Assembly: GCA_005776885.1 (NCBI GenBank)
Contig: SXOD01000024.1
Coordinates: 1 to 59,793 of the forward strand
Length of the DNA stretch: 59,793 nt
Source: Planctomycetia bacterium
GTDB taxonomy: Bacteria > Planctomycetota > Phycisphaerae > Phycisphaerales > SM1A02
Reading direction: 5' to 3'
The stretch's first letter is position 1. Each line of letters begins with the position of its first letter. The notes under the pieces are model-generated. The model did no database searches. It was not told the origin of the DNA and worked only from the letters and a program-made list of their open reading frames with translations. The position numbers and the translations under genes were made by a program. Shown piece after piece: positions 1 through 8,838 of the stretch.

Positions 1-293
1 GGCTGGAAGTAGTCGGAGTAGCTGACGAAGTACCCGACCCCGTTGTGCGGGAACAGTTCCCGGAGCTCTTCGAAGAGTTGTGCGGCCAGGGTCTTGTTGT
101 GGCTGATGACCAGCGTCGGCCGGCCGATCTGCTGGATCACGTTGGCCATCGTGAAGGTCTTGCCGGTTCCGGTGGCGCCCAGGAGCGTCTGCCACTTGCG
201 CCCAGCGTTGATTCCATCGACCAGCTGCGAGATGGCTGCCGGCTGGTCGCCTCTGGGCTCAAACGGGCTTTCAAGCCTGAACGGGCTGGTCAT
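1..293 (-). CDS. uvrB: UvrABC system protein B, N-terminal part (cut by window edge)
   Basis: This is the first 97 codons of the excision-repair helicase UvrB, which loads with UvrA at lesions and hands the DNA to UvrC. The visible segment contains the helicase-type P-loop [10 protein letters not shown] and the conserved UvrB stretch [18 protein letters not shown], followed by [11 protein letters not shown], the beginning of the beta-hairpin region that clamps damaged DNA. The ATG start at 293 overlaps the stop of the upstream permease gene by four bases (ATGA), so translation is probably coupled to the transporter genes. The rest of the gene lies outside the window. Identification is secure from motif order and spacing. 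Confidence 0.96.
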   Translation of the reverse strand, partial: MTSPFRLESPFEPRGDQPAAISQLVDGINAGRKWQTLLGATGTGKTFTMANVIQQIGRPTLVISHNKTLAAQLFEELRELFPHNGVGYFVSYSDYFQ

Positions 294-2923
294 GAGCCTC
301 GGGCGTCCTGCAGGAGTTCCCGCGTTGGTCGTCGGGCCAGCCGGGTGCCGGTGACCACGGCCGTGACGATGGCCATCGTCAGGAGCGTGGCGAATGAGAT
401 GAAGATGCCCCTCCACGGCCACGCCGGCTCCAGCGTGAGACCGGCAAGGTCCTCGAAGAGCTGACGCTCGGCCCAGGCCAGCATGAGCCCGAGCGAGACG
501 CCGGCCACCAGCGAGGTCGCCACCATCGCCAGCGCCTCGCCGACGGCGAGCCTGGCCACCAGCGACTGTCGTCCACCGACGGCGCGGAGCACTCCCCACT
601 CCATCGCGCGGGCATTGAGGCCGGCCGCGACGACGCTCGCGGTTCCCAGCGTGGCCAGCACGATGGCCGCGATGCCGATCCCAACGAACATCGACATGAT
701 GGTTTCCCCGATCTCCATCACGAAGCCTCGGAGCCGCCGCCCGCTCACGAAAATCGTGCCGGGAGCCTTGGCCTGGATCTCGCGCTCGATCGCGGCTTCG
801 TCCGCGTCGGATGCCGAGCCAGGAAGGTTGACCTGCATGATGTACGCCTCGCGGCTCCCGAACTGCCGGGCGACTTCGTCAAAGTCCAGGAAGATGCAGC
901 TCACGGCGTGCTCGGCGTAGACGCTGCGGATCCCAAAGAACTGCGTCGCCACGTCCAGGCCGGCGGCACTGACCACGCCGACGATCTCGTACGACTTGGA
1001 CCTCCCATCGGGCCCCACTTCGACCGTGTCGCCCAGGTCGAGGCCCCGCGACGTGAGGAACTCCCGCGCGACCAGCACGCCGCGCCCCGAGCGCAGCGGT
1101 TCCAGTGCCGACTCCGGGTCACCGCGCTCCCATTCGATCCGGTTGAGCTGGAAAAACGCCTCCGGCGGGAAGCCGATGGCGACGACGTTGGGTGGCGAGA
1201 CGTCCGCCAGCCCCAAGACGTGGGAACCAGTGGTTCCATCGGCGCGTCGGTAGCCCTGCACGCGCAGCGGCAAGTAGCCGACGGGGACGGCTTCCCGCAA
1301 CTGGGGGATCGATCGCAGGCGCGCCTGCTCCGCCGTGGAGAGCCCGGTCGTCTTGCAGAGGAACGCGTCCGCGAATCGCACGCGCTCGGAGAGGTTGCCC
1401 AGCATCGCCGGGCCGTTGGTCTGCGTGATTGTCAGGACGGCCACGCCCACCATCATGGCGCCGGCCGTCATCCCGAGGCGGTAGGGGCTGGCGCGGAGCG
1501 ATCCCCGGAGCAGGTGTCGCGGCAGGGCAAGCAGCGGCTCGGCCGGCCACGCGAGCGGGGCAGCAAGGCACCACAGGATCGGAACCGAGAGGAGGAACCA
1601 GCCAATGAAGATGAGCGGCAGTCCCGCGAACACCCAGAGCCAGAATCGCCACTCCGATTCCCCGAAGGCGATGATCGCACTGAGCGCCAGCGCCACCAAG
1701 AGCGCGCCGGAGGCGGCAAACGCCACGATCCCGGGGATCGTGGGCGGGCGGGAGCGCACTCGCAGGGCGTCAAGCGGCGGGAGGACCGCGGCACGCACCG
1801 CCGGATAGCCCGCGCCCAGGAGGCCGGACCCCAGTCCACCGGCCACGGCGATGACCGGACTCCACCACGGCACGACCAGCCCGAGCGGAAGCCACTGGCT
1901 GAAATGATTCGCCGCAAGCCAAGCGATTCCCAGCCCCAGCGGCACGCCGAGGGTCGCCCCCCAAAGTCCGAGCAATCCCCCGACGATCAGCTGGCCAAGC
2001 AGGGCCTGGCGCCGGCTGGCACCGATGGCCCGGAGGATCGCGACTTCGCGGACCTGCTCAGCCAGCGCACTCGTGAGTCCAGTGGACACGATGAACGCGC
2101 AGCAGAGGAATCCCATCACCGCCACGATGGCCAGCGCGATCGTGAGTGCACGGCGCGGCCGATCCATCCCGGACAGCATCGCCTCAGCTGGCTCCATCCG
2201 GAGGGGCAACTCCACTTCCGAACGATGCGACTCGATCCACGACTCCGGATTCACGCCGTCGCGCACCGTGATGAGCACCTGCGTGATCCCGTCGTCCGTG
2301 CCCGACGCCTCGTGCAGTGCCTTTCGCGACAATCGCACGATCGGCCGTTGGAGGGCGCCGATCACCGGGCGTTCGTAGATGCCCACGACGACGAACGTGA
2401 GCGTGTCGCCAAATCGGAGGACTTCGACGCGGTCCCCCGGGCCTGCCCGAAGCTCCTCCGACGCCATCGGGTCCAAGAGCAGTTCATCGTCGCCTGCCGG
2501 AAGCCGGCCAGCCCGCAGGTCCAGGCGCTTCGCGTCAGAGGCTCCGTCAAGGTCCCGGCCGCGTGCCTGCACCGTCACCCGCGGGAGTTCAGCCTCTCCC
2601 TCACGGAGGGGGCGGACCGGAGTGAGCAGCAGGGCCCCCTGGACCAATCCCGCCGAGACGGAGACGTCGTCCCACCGCTTCGCCCGTTCGATCCAGTCCT
2701 CGTCAAAGTTCTCCCCGGCGGCGTGCACGATGCGGACCTGCGCATCGCCGACGAGCCGCTCCATCCGTCGAGTCACGTTGTCGCGCAGCGTGGCCATGCC
2801 CGTGGAGAGCGACGTCACCAAGGCGCACGCCATCGCCACTGCGGTGGCGAGGAGCACCATGCGGCGACGCCTACTCGCCAGTGCCTGCCGCGCGAAGAGC
2901 CAGCTTGCCTGGATCGAGGCCAT
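290..2923 (-). CDS. FtsX-like (MacB/LolCE-type) ABC transporter permease
   Basis: This permease of about 877 residues carries two FtsX-type modules. It opens with a basic stretch and a first membrane helix ([16 protein letters not shown]), followed by a large extracytoplasmic domain. Three helices follow around residues 265-390, then a central helical pair, a second extracytoplasmic domain and a final three-helix FtsX block near the C terminus. This doubled layout is known for lipoprotein-release and macrolide/peptide export permeases. I place the start at the ATG at 2923 (MASIQASW), which overlaps the upstream ATPase gene by about 50 bases. A longer reading from 2953 is possible but adds nothing typical. 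It forms a transporter with the adjacent ATPase; the substrate cannot be read from sequence. Confidence 0.88.
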   Translation of the reverse strand: MASIQASWLFARQALASRRRRMVLLATAVAMACALVTSLSTGMATLRDNVTRRMERLVGDAQVRIVHAAGENFDEDWIERAKRWDDVSVSAGLVQGALLLTPVRPLREGEAELPRVTVQARGRDLDGASDAKRLDLRAGRLPAGDDELLLDPMASEELRAGPGDRVEVLRFGDTLTFVVVGIYERPVIGALQRPIVRLSRKALHEASGTDDGITQVLITVRDGVNPESWIESHRSEVELPLRMEPAEAMLSGMDRPRRALTIALAIVAVMGFLCCAFIVSTGLTSALAEQVREVAILRAIGASRRQALLGQLIVGGLLGLWGATLGVPLGLGIAWLAANHFSQWLPLGLVVPWWSPVIAVAGGLGSGLLGAGYPAVRAAVLPPLDALRVRSRPPTIPGIVAFAASGALLVALALSAIIAFGESEWRFWLWVFAGLPLIFIGWFLLSVPILWCLAAPLAWPAEPLLALPRHLLRGSLRASPYRLGMTAGAMMVGVAVLTITQTNGPAMLGNLSERVRFADAFLCKTTGLSTAEQARLRSIPQLREAVPVGYLPLRVQGYRRADGTTGSHVLGLADVSPPNVVAIGFPPEAFFQLNRIEWERGDPESALEPLRSGRGVLVAREFLTSRGLDLGDTVEVGPDGRSKSYEIVGVVSAAGLDVATQFFGIRSVYAEHAVSCIFLDFDEVARQFGSREAYIMQVNLPGSASDADEAAIEREIQAKAPGTIFVSGRRLRGFVMEIGETIMSMFVGIGIAAIVLATLGTASVVAAGLNARAMEWGVLRAVGGRQSLVARLAVGEALAMVATSLVAGVSLGLMLAWAERQLFEDLAGLTLEPAWPWRGIFISFATLLTMAIVTAVVTGTRLARRPTRELLQDARGS

Positions 2924-3674
2924 GGGAAGGGAAGGAGTCAGCCACGAGCCCATCTCGCAGCACGGTTGTCGTCTCGCAATGGGTGGCGGCTTCGGGTTCG
3001 TGCGTCACCATGAGCACCAGGAGCCCCCGATCCCGAGCCGTCGAGTCAAGCAGCGTCCAAAGCCGCCGGGCGCTGCGTGTGTCCAGGTTGCCCGTCGGCT
3101 CGTCGGCAAAGACGATCGATGGCTGCAGGAGGAGCGCGCGCGCAATCGCCACTCGTTGTTGCTCGCCGCCGGAGAGTGCGTCGGGTCGATGGTCCGAGCG
3201 GTTGCCCACGCCCAACTCTTCGAGGAGCGCCATGCCGCGAGGCCGGAGCTGGTCCCGATGCTGGCCGTCGAGCACGCCGGGCAGCAGGACATTGTCGATC
3301 GCCGTGAGCGTGGGGAGCAGGTTGAACTGCTGGAAGACCACCCCGATCGATCGCCGCCTGAAGAGCGTGAGGCCGCCGTCATCCAATCGATCCACGCGAT
3401 GTCCGGCGACTTCGATCGTTCCCGCATCGGCACGGTCCAGCCCGGCGAGCAGGTGGAGCAACGTGCTCTTGCCGCTCCCTGACGGTCCCATCACCGCGTG
3501 AAATCCTGTCGCGGGGAAGTGCAGATCGATCCCCCGCAGGGCTTCGACGCGCCTGGACCCCGTCGTGAATGACTTGGTCACGCCACGAATGCGGATGCCG
3601 CCAGCCCCGGCTGGGGGCGGCGATGCCGAGGCGGCCGGGAACTGGTGGGGCTTAGTCGACAGGATGGCGGCCAT
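2871..3674 (-). CDS. ABC transporter ATP-binding protein, LolD/MacB type
   Basis: This 267-residue nucleotide-binding subunit has every ABC motif: Walker A GPSGSGKST (residues 63-71), a Q-loop (VVFQQFNLLP), signature LSGGEQQRVAIARAL, Walker B IVFADEPTGNLD and H-loop THE. The Q-loop and the 'ADEPTGNLD' form are typical of the LolD/MacB subfamily that partners FtsX-like permeases, which matches the next gene. The N terminus carries about 25 extra Pro/Ala-rich residues before the core. Its ATG start lies 23 bases inside the end of gcvH, so the genes gcvH, ATPase, permease and uvrB form one tight cluster. The substrate is unknown; lipoprotein release or export of a hydrophobic compound are the usual options. 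Confidence 0.93.
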   Translation of the reverse strand: MAAILSTKPHQFPAASASPPPAGAGGIRIRGVTKSFTTGSRRVEALRGIDLHFPATGFHAVMGPSGSGKSTLLHLLAGLDRADAGTIEVAGHRVDRLDDGGLTLFRRRSIGVVFQQFNLLPTLTAIDNVLLPGVLDGQHRDQLRPRGMALLEELGVGNRSDHRPDALSGGEQQRVAIARALLLQPSIVFADEPTGNLDTRSARRLWTLLDSTARDRGLLVLMVTHEPEAATHCETTTVLRDGLVADSFPSHGLDPGKLALRAAGTGE

Positions 3675-4035
3675 CGTAGGTCGCCTGATCCATCAGGCCA
3701 TCAAGTGGCGCCAGGTCGGCGGCGCGGATGCGGACCAGCCATCCGGAACCCAGCGGGTCGGAGTTCACCAGCGACGGATCGGCGATCACCTTGTCGTTGA
3801 CGGCCACGACGGTCCCGCCGATGGCGGAATACACGTCGCTCGTTGTCTTGACCGACTCCACCTCGCCGACCGACTCGCCCGCGCCGACCGCCGTGCCAAC
3901 GGGCTTCACCTCGACAAAGGTCACGTCGGTGAGTTCGTTCGCGGCGTACTGCGTGATGCCGATGACGACCTCGCCTCCCTCGACACGGAACCATTCGTGG
4001 GAGTCGGTGAATCGGCAGGTTGGTGAGGTGCTCAT
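3652..4035 (-). CDS. gcvH: Glycine cleavage system H protein
   Basis: This 127-residue lipoyl carrier shuttles the aminomethyl group between the P, T and L proteins of glycine cleavage. It shows the family opening 'FTDSHEWFRVEGGEVVIGIT', and the lipoyl-lysine motif ESVKTTSDVYS, with the modified Lys at residue 63. The C-terminal segment NSDPLGSGWLVRI is also characteristic. Length is normal. The gene stands alone, with no gcvT, gcvP or lipoate genes nearby, and is first in a cluster leading into an ABC transporter. No Shine-Dalgarno sequence is visible before the ATG at 4035. A TACGAT hexamer 24 bases upstream on the minus strand could be its -10 element. Confidence 0.96.
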   Translation of the reverse strand: MSTSPTCRFTDSHEWFRVEGGEVVIGITQYAANELTDVTFVEVKPVGTAVGAGESVGEVESVKTTSDVYSAIGGTVVAVNDKVIADPSLVNSDPLGSGWLVRIRAADLAPLDGLMDQATYDGRHPVD

Positions 4036-4090
4036 GCGTCTGTCTCGTTTGGGGCGGGCATCGTAGCGAGGCCAAGGCGAGGTCCGCTGC

Positions 4091-4096
4091 TATCCT
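4091..4096 (+). promoter_or_regulatory. Candidate -10 element for a leaderless transcript (4105 gene)
   Basis: TATCCT lies eight bases before the ATG at 4105, and no Shine-Dalgarno sequence fits between them. Transcription from here would begin at or next to the start codon. No good -35 hexamer is seen. The call rests on the same arrangement recurring at other divergent starts in this window. Confidence 0.4.
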
Positions 4097-4104
4097 CGTC
4101 GCCC

Positions 4105-4953
4105 ATGGCATCGGCGGCGCCAATCCTTCCGACAACGTGCGCCGCCTCGCTGGTTGGCCACGTGCCGGCAAAGGGGCGGGCACCGCTGGAACTGGCCGAT
4201 GTCCCGGCCTTTGCCGCCGAGTTTCTCGGGTTCCGGGGACTCAATGCCCCGGTGGGTTCCCTTCGCGGGATGAGTGAAGCCCAGTTGCAGCACCTGGCCC
4301 ACCGCGCCGACCAGGCCGCTTGCCCGTTCCTGGCGTTGGTGGATGACGGGATTCTCCCCTTCGACGGGCCGTCGATCGACGCCAGCACCGCACGCCTCGA
4401 TCGCTTGCTGCGGGCGGCGCGCGCGATCGGGGCGGCGCACGTCGGCGTCCGCGTTCCGTGCGAAGGGGGCGAGCCCGAGCTGGCCCGGGTGGCACGTTCG
4501 GTCCGCGAGGCACTTGGCGAAGTCTCACGTCACGAGGTCACGGTGCTCCTGCGGCCCTGTGCGCCGGGGATGCGGGACCTGGATCGATTCACCGCCCTCA
4601 TCCAGCGGATCGGTGGATTCCGGATCGGGGCAATGTCCTCCACCGCGATGCTCGGGGGCGACCAGTGGCTGGCAGCCATCCGGCGCCTGGCCCCATACTC
4701 CGGCTGCGTCCAACTGGTGCCACCGGTCAAGCGATCCAAGCCGGATGGTGCCTACATCAAGACCTTCGTCCACGCGCTGGTCGGCGTCGGATACCAAAAC
4801 TCGGTGTGTGTGACCGTCGAAGCCGGCAAGGACACGGCCAAGGTGCTGGACGCGGCAACAACGATTTTCCGCGAGTCCCTCGAGGCGGACCTCCCCGGCG
4901 ATTTGGTCGAGACCCTGCCTGGCGGGGCCGCCACCGACGAGGAGGGCGAATGA
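4105..4953 (+). CDS. Probable TIM-barrel protein (xylose isomerase-like/AP endonuclease 2 fold)
   Basis: This 282-residue soluble protein has a pattern consistent with a sugar phosphate isomerase/epimerase-type TIM barrel. Alternating strands and helices include PFLALVDDGILPF, an AARAIGAAHVGVRVP strand-helix unit, HEVTVLLRP and GFRIGAMSSTAM. A C-terminal part resembles the GYQNSVCVTVEAGKD strand of the family. Clear metal ligands (the usual Glu/Asp/His set) are not obvious, so it may be a non-catalytic or diverged member. It opens a translationally coupled run with cmk, plsC and cca, and its stop overlaps the cmk start (ATGA). The fold call is by eye and moderate; the substrate is unknown. 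Confidence 0.5.
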   Translation: MASAAPILPTTCAASLVGHVPAKGRAPLELADVPAFAAEFLGFRGLNAPVGSLRGMSEAQLQHLAHRADQAACPFLALVDDGILPFDGPSIDASTARLDRLLRAARAIGAAHVGVRVPCEGGEPELARVARSVREALGEVSRHEVTVLLRPCAPGMRDLDRFTALIQRIGGFRIGAMSSTAMLGGDQWLAAIRRLAPYSGCVQLVPPVKRSKPDGAYIKTFVHALVGVGYQNSVCVTVEAGKDTAKVLDAATTIFRESLEADLPGDLVETLPGGAATDEEGE

Positions 4954-5636
4954 GCAGCCGCTGCATCATCGCCATCGACGGCCCCGCGGGGAGCGGCAAG
5001 AGCACCGTCGCTCGCGAGCTGGCCACCCGGTTGGGCTATGCCTTCCTGGACACGGGCGCGATGTACCGGGCCGCCGCCGTGGCGGTCATCGACGCGGGGA
5101 TCGACCCGAATGACGCCTCGGCGTGCGCTCGCGAAGTGCAGCGGCACTCCATCAGCCTGGACCCCGGTTCGTTCCCGCCCCGCGTCCTGCTGGACGGCCG
5201 CGACGTCGGCGCCAGGATCCGGGAGCCCGACATCAGTGCGGCCAGCAGTCCCGTGAGTGCTTCCCCGCCGGTGCGGGAAGCGCTGGTTGCCGCACAGCGC
5301 ACCTTCGCGCAGGAGTACCCATTCCTGGTCACCGAGGGCCGGGACCAGGGGTCCGTGGTCTTCCCCGATGCGGAGGTGAAGATTTTCCTGGACGCGCGTG
5401 CCGAGGTCCGGGCGGCGCGGCGGACGGCCGAGTTGCATTCCAGGGGACTTCCTGCCGAGGAGGGGGAAGTGCTCCGAAGCATCGTGGAGCGCGATGCGCG
5501 GGACAGCACTCGCGCCAACAGCCCCCTCTGCGAGGCGCGCGGCGCCGTGCGCGTGGACAGCTCCGTGATCACGGTGGAGCAGGTCGTGGCGCGAATCATG
5601 GCGCTGGTTCCCGCCGGCACCGCGGCGAACCGATGA
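4950..5636 (+). CDS. cmk: Cytidylate kinase
   Basis: This 228-residue enzyme phosphorylates CMP/dCMP with ATP. It has P-loop AIDGPAGSGKSTVARELA at the N terminus, then the LDTGAMYRA motif of the NMP-binding region. It also has TEGRDQGSVVFPDAEVKIFLDA, where most relatives have GRDIGTVVFP, and the lid-region sequence RDARDSTRANSPL. The ATG at 4950 shares four bases with the stop of the preceding gene, and its own stop overlaps the plsC start (ATGA), so the four genes are probably co-translated. The cmk-plsC pairing is common in bacteria. Confidence 0.96.
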   Translation: MSSRCIIAIDGPAGSGKSTVARELATRLGYAFLDTGAMYRAAAVAVIDAGIDPNDASACAREVQRHSISLDPGSFPPRVLLDGRDVGARIREPDISAASSPVSASPPVREALVAAQRTFAQEYPFLVTEGRDQGSVVFPDAEVKIFLDARAEVRAARRTAELHSRGLPAEEGEVLRSIVERDARDSTRANSPLCEARGAVRVDSSVITVEQVVARIMALVPAGTAANR

Positions 5637-6325
5637 CCGCCTACGGCGACCTGGTCTCGCGAGCACCGGGCCGGAAGTGGGCCGAGTTGGCTTGGTACGA
5701 GACGGCGCGGCGCGCGTGCGCGCTGGTGGGTGCCACAGGGTTTCGACTGAGCGTCCGTGGCCGGGAGCACATCCCGCTGTCCGGTCCGGTCATCTTCGCC
5801 AGCAACCACCAGTCGTTCCTCGACCCAGCCTTCTGCGGGGTCGCCACCGGATGGAGGCCAAGCCGCCCGATGGCCAGGGAATCCCTCTTCCGGATCGTCC
5901 CGCTGGGCACGCTCCTGCGAACGCTCGGGACGGTGCCCGTCAACATGGAGGGTGGCGCCGTGGCGGCGCTGCGGAGCGCGATGGCCGAGCTTGATGCAGG
6001 CCGGGCCGTGACACTCTTCCCGGAGGGCACGCGAAGCCGAGACGGCGAGCTCGGCGAGTTCCGGCCGGGTCTCGCGCTGCTTGTCCGCCGTTGCCGCGCG
6101 CCCGTCGTGCCGCTGGCGATCGATGGATCGTTCGACGCATGGCCACGGCATCGCCGGCTGCCCCGCCTGGGCGTTCCGGTCGTCGTCGAGATTGGCGCCC
6201 CGATCACTGCCGGGGTCGATGAATCCGGCGCCATCCAGGCGGCGAACATCGTCGAGGAGGTGCACTCGGCGGTGCGGGACCTTCTCGCCCAGGCGCGGGC
6301 GCGGCGTGCGATCATGTGCGCCTGA
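5633..6325 (+). CDS. plsC: 1-acyl-sn-glycerol-3-phosphate acyltransferase
   Basis: This 230-residue membrane-associated acyltransferase is predicted to convert lysophosphatidate to phosphatidate. It carries the catalytic NHQSFLD box (HX4D), a second block with RESLFRIVPLG, and the substrate-binding FPEGTRS motif. A later block (VVPLAIDGS) matches the fourth conserved region. A hydrophobic segment around residues 25-50 could anchor it at the inner membrane. The start ATG overlaps the cmk stop, and the cca gene begins within ten bases of its end. Confidence 0.93.
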   Translation: MTAYGDLVSRAPGRKWAELAWYETARRACALVGATGFRLSVRGREHIPLSGPVIFASNHQSFLDPAFCGVATGWRPSRPMARESLFRIVPLGTLLRTLGTVPVNMEGGAVAALRSAMAELDAGRAVTLFPEGTRSRDGELGEFRPGLALLVRRCRAPVVPLAIDGSFDAWPRHRRLPRLGVPVVVEIGAPITAGVDESGAIQAANIVEEVHSAVRDLLAQARARRAIMCA

Positions 6326-6330
6326 CACGC

Positions 6331-7548
6331 ATGGACGACAGGCCACGAGATCCACGACTCAGCCCCCGCGACGCCGCCGTTCGAGTGGCGGCCATCCTCG
6401 CAGACGGTGGGCACGTCGCCTACTTCGCAGGTGGATGCGTTCGTGACCGGCTCATCGGCCACGAACCGCAGGACTACGACGTGGCCACGGACGCGCGCCC
6501 TGATCGAGTCGCCGGGCTCTTCCCCGGCGCTCGGTACGTGGGCGATGCCTTTGGCGTGGTCCTCGTGCGCATGGGGGGACGGACGATGGAAGTGGCCACG
6601 TTCCGCGCCGATGGCCCCTATCACGACGGTCGACGTCCGCACGGTGTGACGTTTTCCACCCCCCAAGCCGACGCACAGCGGCGCGATTTCACGGTCAACG
6701 GGATGTTTGAGGATCCGCGAAGCGGCGAAGTCATCGACTTCGTCGGCGGCAGGGCCGACTTGCGGGACCGGATCATTCGCGCGATCGGGAGCGCCGAGGA
6801 GCGGATTGCCGAGGATCGACTCCGCACGATCCGGGCCGTGCGGTTTGCTTCCCGGCTGGACTTCTCGATCGACCCGGCGACGATGGCCGCGATTGCAAGC
6901 GCCGCGGACGACCTGCGCGCCGTCAGCCGTGAACGGGTTGGCACCGAGCTCCGGAAAATGCTCTCACACTCCTCACGCGCTCGCGCGTGCTCGCTCCTGG
7001 AAGAGTCGGGGCTGGACGCCTCCACGCTTCTGGAACCCCATGCGGCATCCGGCACGTCCGTCATCGCGCGACTGTGCCCTGAGGCCGGATGGACGACGGC
7101 GCTGGCGGCGTGGCGATCGGGAAGGCGCGCATCAGGGACTGGGAACGGCGACCTCCGCGCGGCCCTCATGCTCAGCAGCGACGAGATCGAGGCATGCCTC
7201 GCGGCGGAACGCTGCCGGGTCGGCCTTGAGGAGTGGCTGTCGATGCCGCTCGCAGCACGAATCCGGGCGGCCGCGCTCCCCGGCTTCGCCGAGGCCCTCC
7301 AGCTGGCGGAGGCGGAAGGGGCCACGGAGTCCCGCCAGTGGGTCGACGAACACACCGCCCTGGCGGCTCGTCCCGGCGGATTGGCCCCCGCTCCGCTGGT
7401 CACCGGATCGGACCTCATCCAGCGTGGTCGGCGTCCCAGCCCCGAGTTCAAGCCAATCTTGGACGCGGCGTACGACCGGCAGCTGGAGGGCCCGATCACC
7501 GATCGTGACGAGGCGCTGCAGGCACTGGAACGGCACCTCAGGGCCTGA
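6331..7548 (+). CDS. CCA-adding enzyme / poly(A) polymerase family nucleotidyltransferase
   Basis: This protein of about 405 residues is a class II tRNA nucleotidyltransferase-type enzyme. It shows the DNA polymerase beta-like core GGCVRDRLIG and the metal-binding pair in DYDVATDARP. The RRDFTVNGMF motif, RAVRFASRL and the neck/body motif ERVGTELRKML follow. Such enzymes add CCA to tRNA 3' ends or tail RNA. The two tRNA genes in this window do not encode CCA, which fits a need for the activity. I prefer the ATG at 6331, five bases after the plsC stop. A GTG at 6316 inside plsC would add five residues. CCA-adding versus poly(A) polymerase cannot be settled by eye. Confidence 0.9.
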   Translation: MDDRPRDPRLSPRDAAVRVAAILADGGHVAYFAGGCVRDRLIGHEPQDYDVATDARPDRVAGLFPGARYVGDAFGVVLVRMGGRTMEVATFRADGPYHDGRRPHGVTFSTPQADAQRRDFTVNGMFEDPRSGEVIDFVGGRADLRDRIIRAIGSAEERIAEDRLRTIRAVRFASRLDFSIDPATMAAIASAADDLRAVSRERVGTELRKMLSHSSRARACSLLEESGLDASTLLEPHAASGTSVIARLCPEAGWTTALAAWRSGRRASGTGNGDLRAALMLSSDEIEACLAAERCRVGLEEWLSMPLAARIRAAALPGFAEALQLAEAEGATESRQWVDEHTALAARPGGLAPAPLVTGSDLIQRGRRPSPEFKPILDAAYDRQLEGPITDRDEALQALERHLRA

Positions 7549-7660
7549 GGAGCGCGCCGAGTGACCCAGAGACTGGCTCCAGAAAGGGCTCGATCTACCT
7601 TCCGCGGGGCCGCATCGGGTTAGAATCGTTCACCAGACCTCTCGCTCGGGAGCTTCCACC

Positions 7661-8809
7661 ATGCAGACCATCACCCTGACCACGTTCCTCGCCGCCGGCA
7701 CCGCGCTGGCCGTCGCGGGCTCTGCCGCCACGGCCGCTGACTCGGGGGCGCTCCCCCGGGTCTACATCGTCCCGCTGGACGGTCAGCTGGGGACGGACAT
7801 CCACCCGATGGCACTGGACGAGGTCATCGCTGATGCCAAGGCGGCCAAGCCGGACCTCATCATCTTCCGGCTCAACTCGACCGACAAGGACAACAACGAC
7901 TACCTGCAGAATGACGACCGTAGCGAGATGTCGATGTTTGACGACGACCAGGCGCGCCGGATGATCAAGTCGCTGAAGGAGGGGCTTCGCGAGTTTCCGC
8001 AAGTCTGCTGGGTCCAGGACTGCGTCGGGTTTGGATTCATCCTGGCATTCGCCTGGCCGGACATGTACGTGAGCAATGGCGGCCGCCTCTGGGGGCCGAC
8101 CTACGAACAGATCGCCAGGAGGCAGCAGCACCCGGACCAAGAGGTCCAGCGGAAGTTTCGCGAGGCGATGAACGCGATCACCGGCGGCTTCATCCAGGCC
8201 GGTGGGTACGACGGCTACATGGCCGAGTGCCTCCTGCGCCCAGAAAAAGTGTGCAGCGTCGACTTCACCGGCCGTGACGGCCTGGTGTGGCGCGACGACA
8301 CGAAGGGCATGTACGTCCTGGACAGCAACGACAAGGACCTCCTTCGCTTCTCGGCCGACACGGCCGAGGAGATCGGGCTCGCCGACGGCATGGTTTCCTC
8401 GGACCCGGACGAAGGGCTGAAGGACCTGCTCTTCCTCCGCGGCGTGCGCGAATTCGAGACGATCGACTCCGGCACGGCGATCGTCACCGGGTACATCGAG
8501 GACTGGCGCAAGGAATTTGAGAAGGCGCAGGAGTTCCTCAAGGATGCGCAGCAGCCGGAGTCGGGTGACGCACTCAAGGAGATCACTCGCCAGCGCGGAC
8601 TTTATGACAAGGTCTTGAAGATCATCGAGCGGTACGAGGCCGTCCAGCGGCGCCTCGGAATCAACCCGGTGGAACTGAAGTCACGCATCGGCCAGCTGGA
8701 CGAGCAGCGCAAGCAGCTCCAGAAGCAGAAGAAGGATGGCAGCGGCTCCGGTGGATCCGGCGGCTCCCGCGGAGGCCGTGGTTTCGGCAAGGGGCTCGGC
8801 GGCGGTTGA
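7661..8809 (+). CDS. Exported ClpP/NfeD-like fold protein lacking catalytic residues
   Basis: This 382-residue protein has a signal peptide (hydrophobic segment ending ATAA near residue 26) and a region resembling the ClpP/crotonase fold of NfeD-type proteases. That region reads VYIVPLDGQLG, LIIFRLNST, VCWVQDCVGFGFILAF and MYVSNGGRLWGPT. Where active relatives have a Gly-Gly oxyanion loop it reads LNSTDKDNND, and the nucleophile position holds Gly (CVGFG, near residue 123), so it is probably inactive. The C terminus is a charged coiled coil (about 270-360) and a Gly/Ser/Lys-rich tail. It is followed by a paralogue that keeps the motifs. A TAGAAT hexamer at 7621-7626 and GGGAG before the ATG may drive expression. 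Confidence 0.6.
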   Translation: MQTITLTTFLAAGTALAVAGSAATAADSGALPRVYIVPLDGQLGTDIHPMALDEVIADAKAAKPDLIIFRLNSTDKDNNDYLQNDDRSEMSMFDDDQARRMIKSLKEGLREFPQVCWVQDCVGFGFILAFAWPDMYVSNGGRLWGPTYEQIARRQQHPDQEVQRKFREAMNAITGGFIQAGGYDGYMAECLLRPEKVCSVDFTGRDGLVWRDDTKGMYVLDSNDKDLLRFSADTAEEIGLADGMVSSDPDEGLKDLLFLRGVREFETIDSGTAIVTGYIEDWRKEFEKAQEFLKDAQQPESGDALKEITRQRGLYDKVLKIIERYEAVQRRLGINPVELKSRIGQLDEQRKQLQKQKKDGSGSGGSGGSRGGRGFGKGLGGG

Positions 8810-8838
8810 GGTTTCGTCCGATTCAGATGAAGGATTCC

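Noticed and set aside
908-3013. A 701-codon open frame on the plus strand
   Set aside because: It lies opposite the well-supported permease gene, is Arg/His/Pro/Gln-rich as expected for an antisense frame in GC-rich DNA, and has no recognisable domain.
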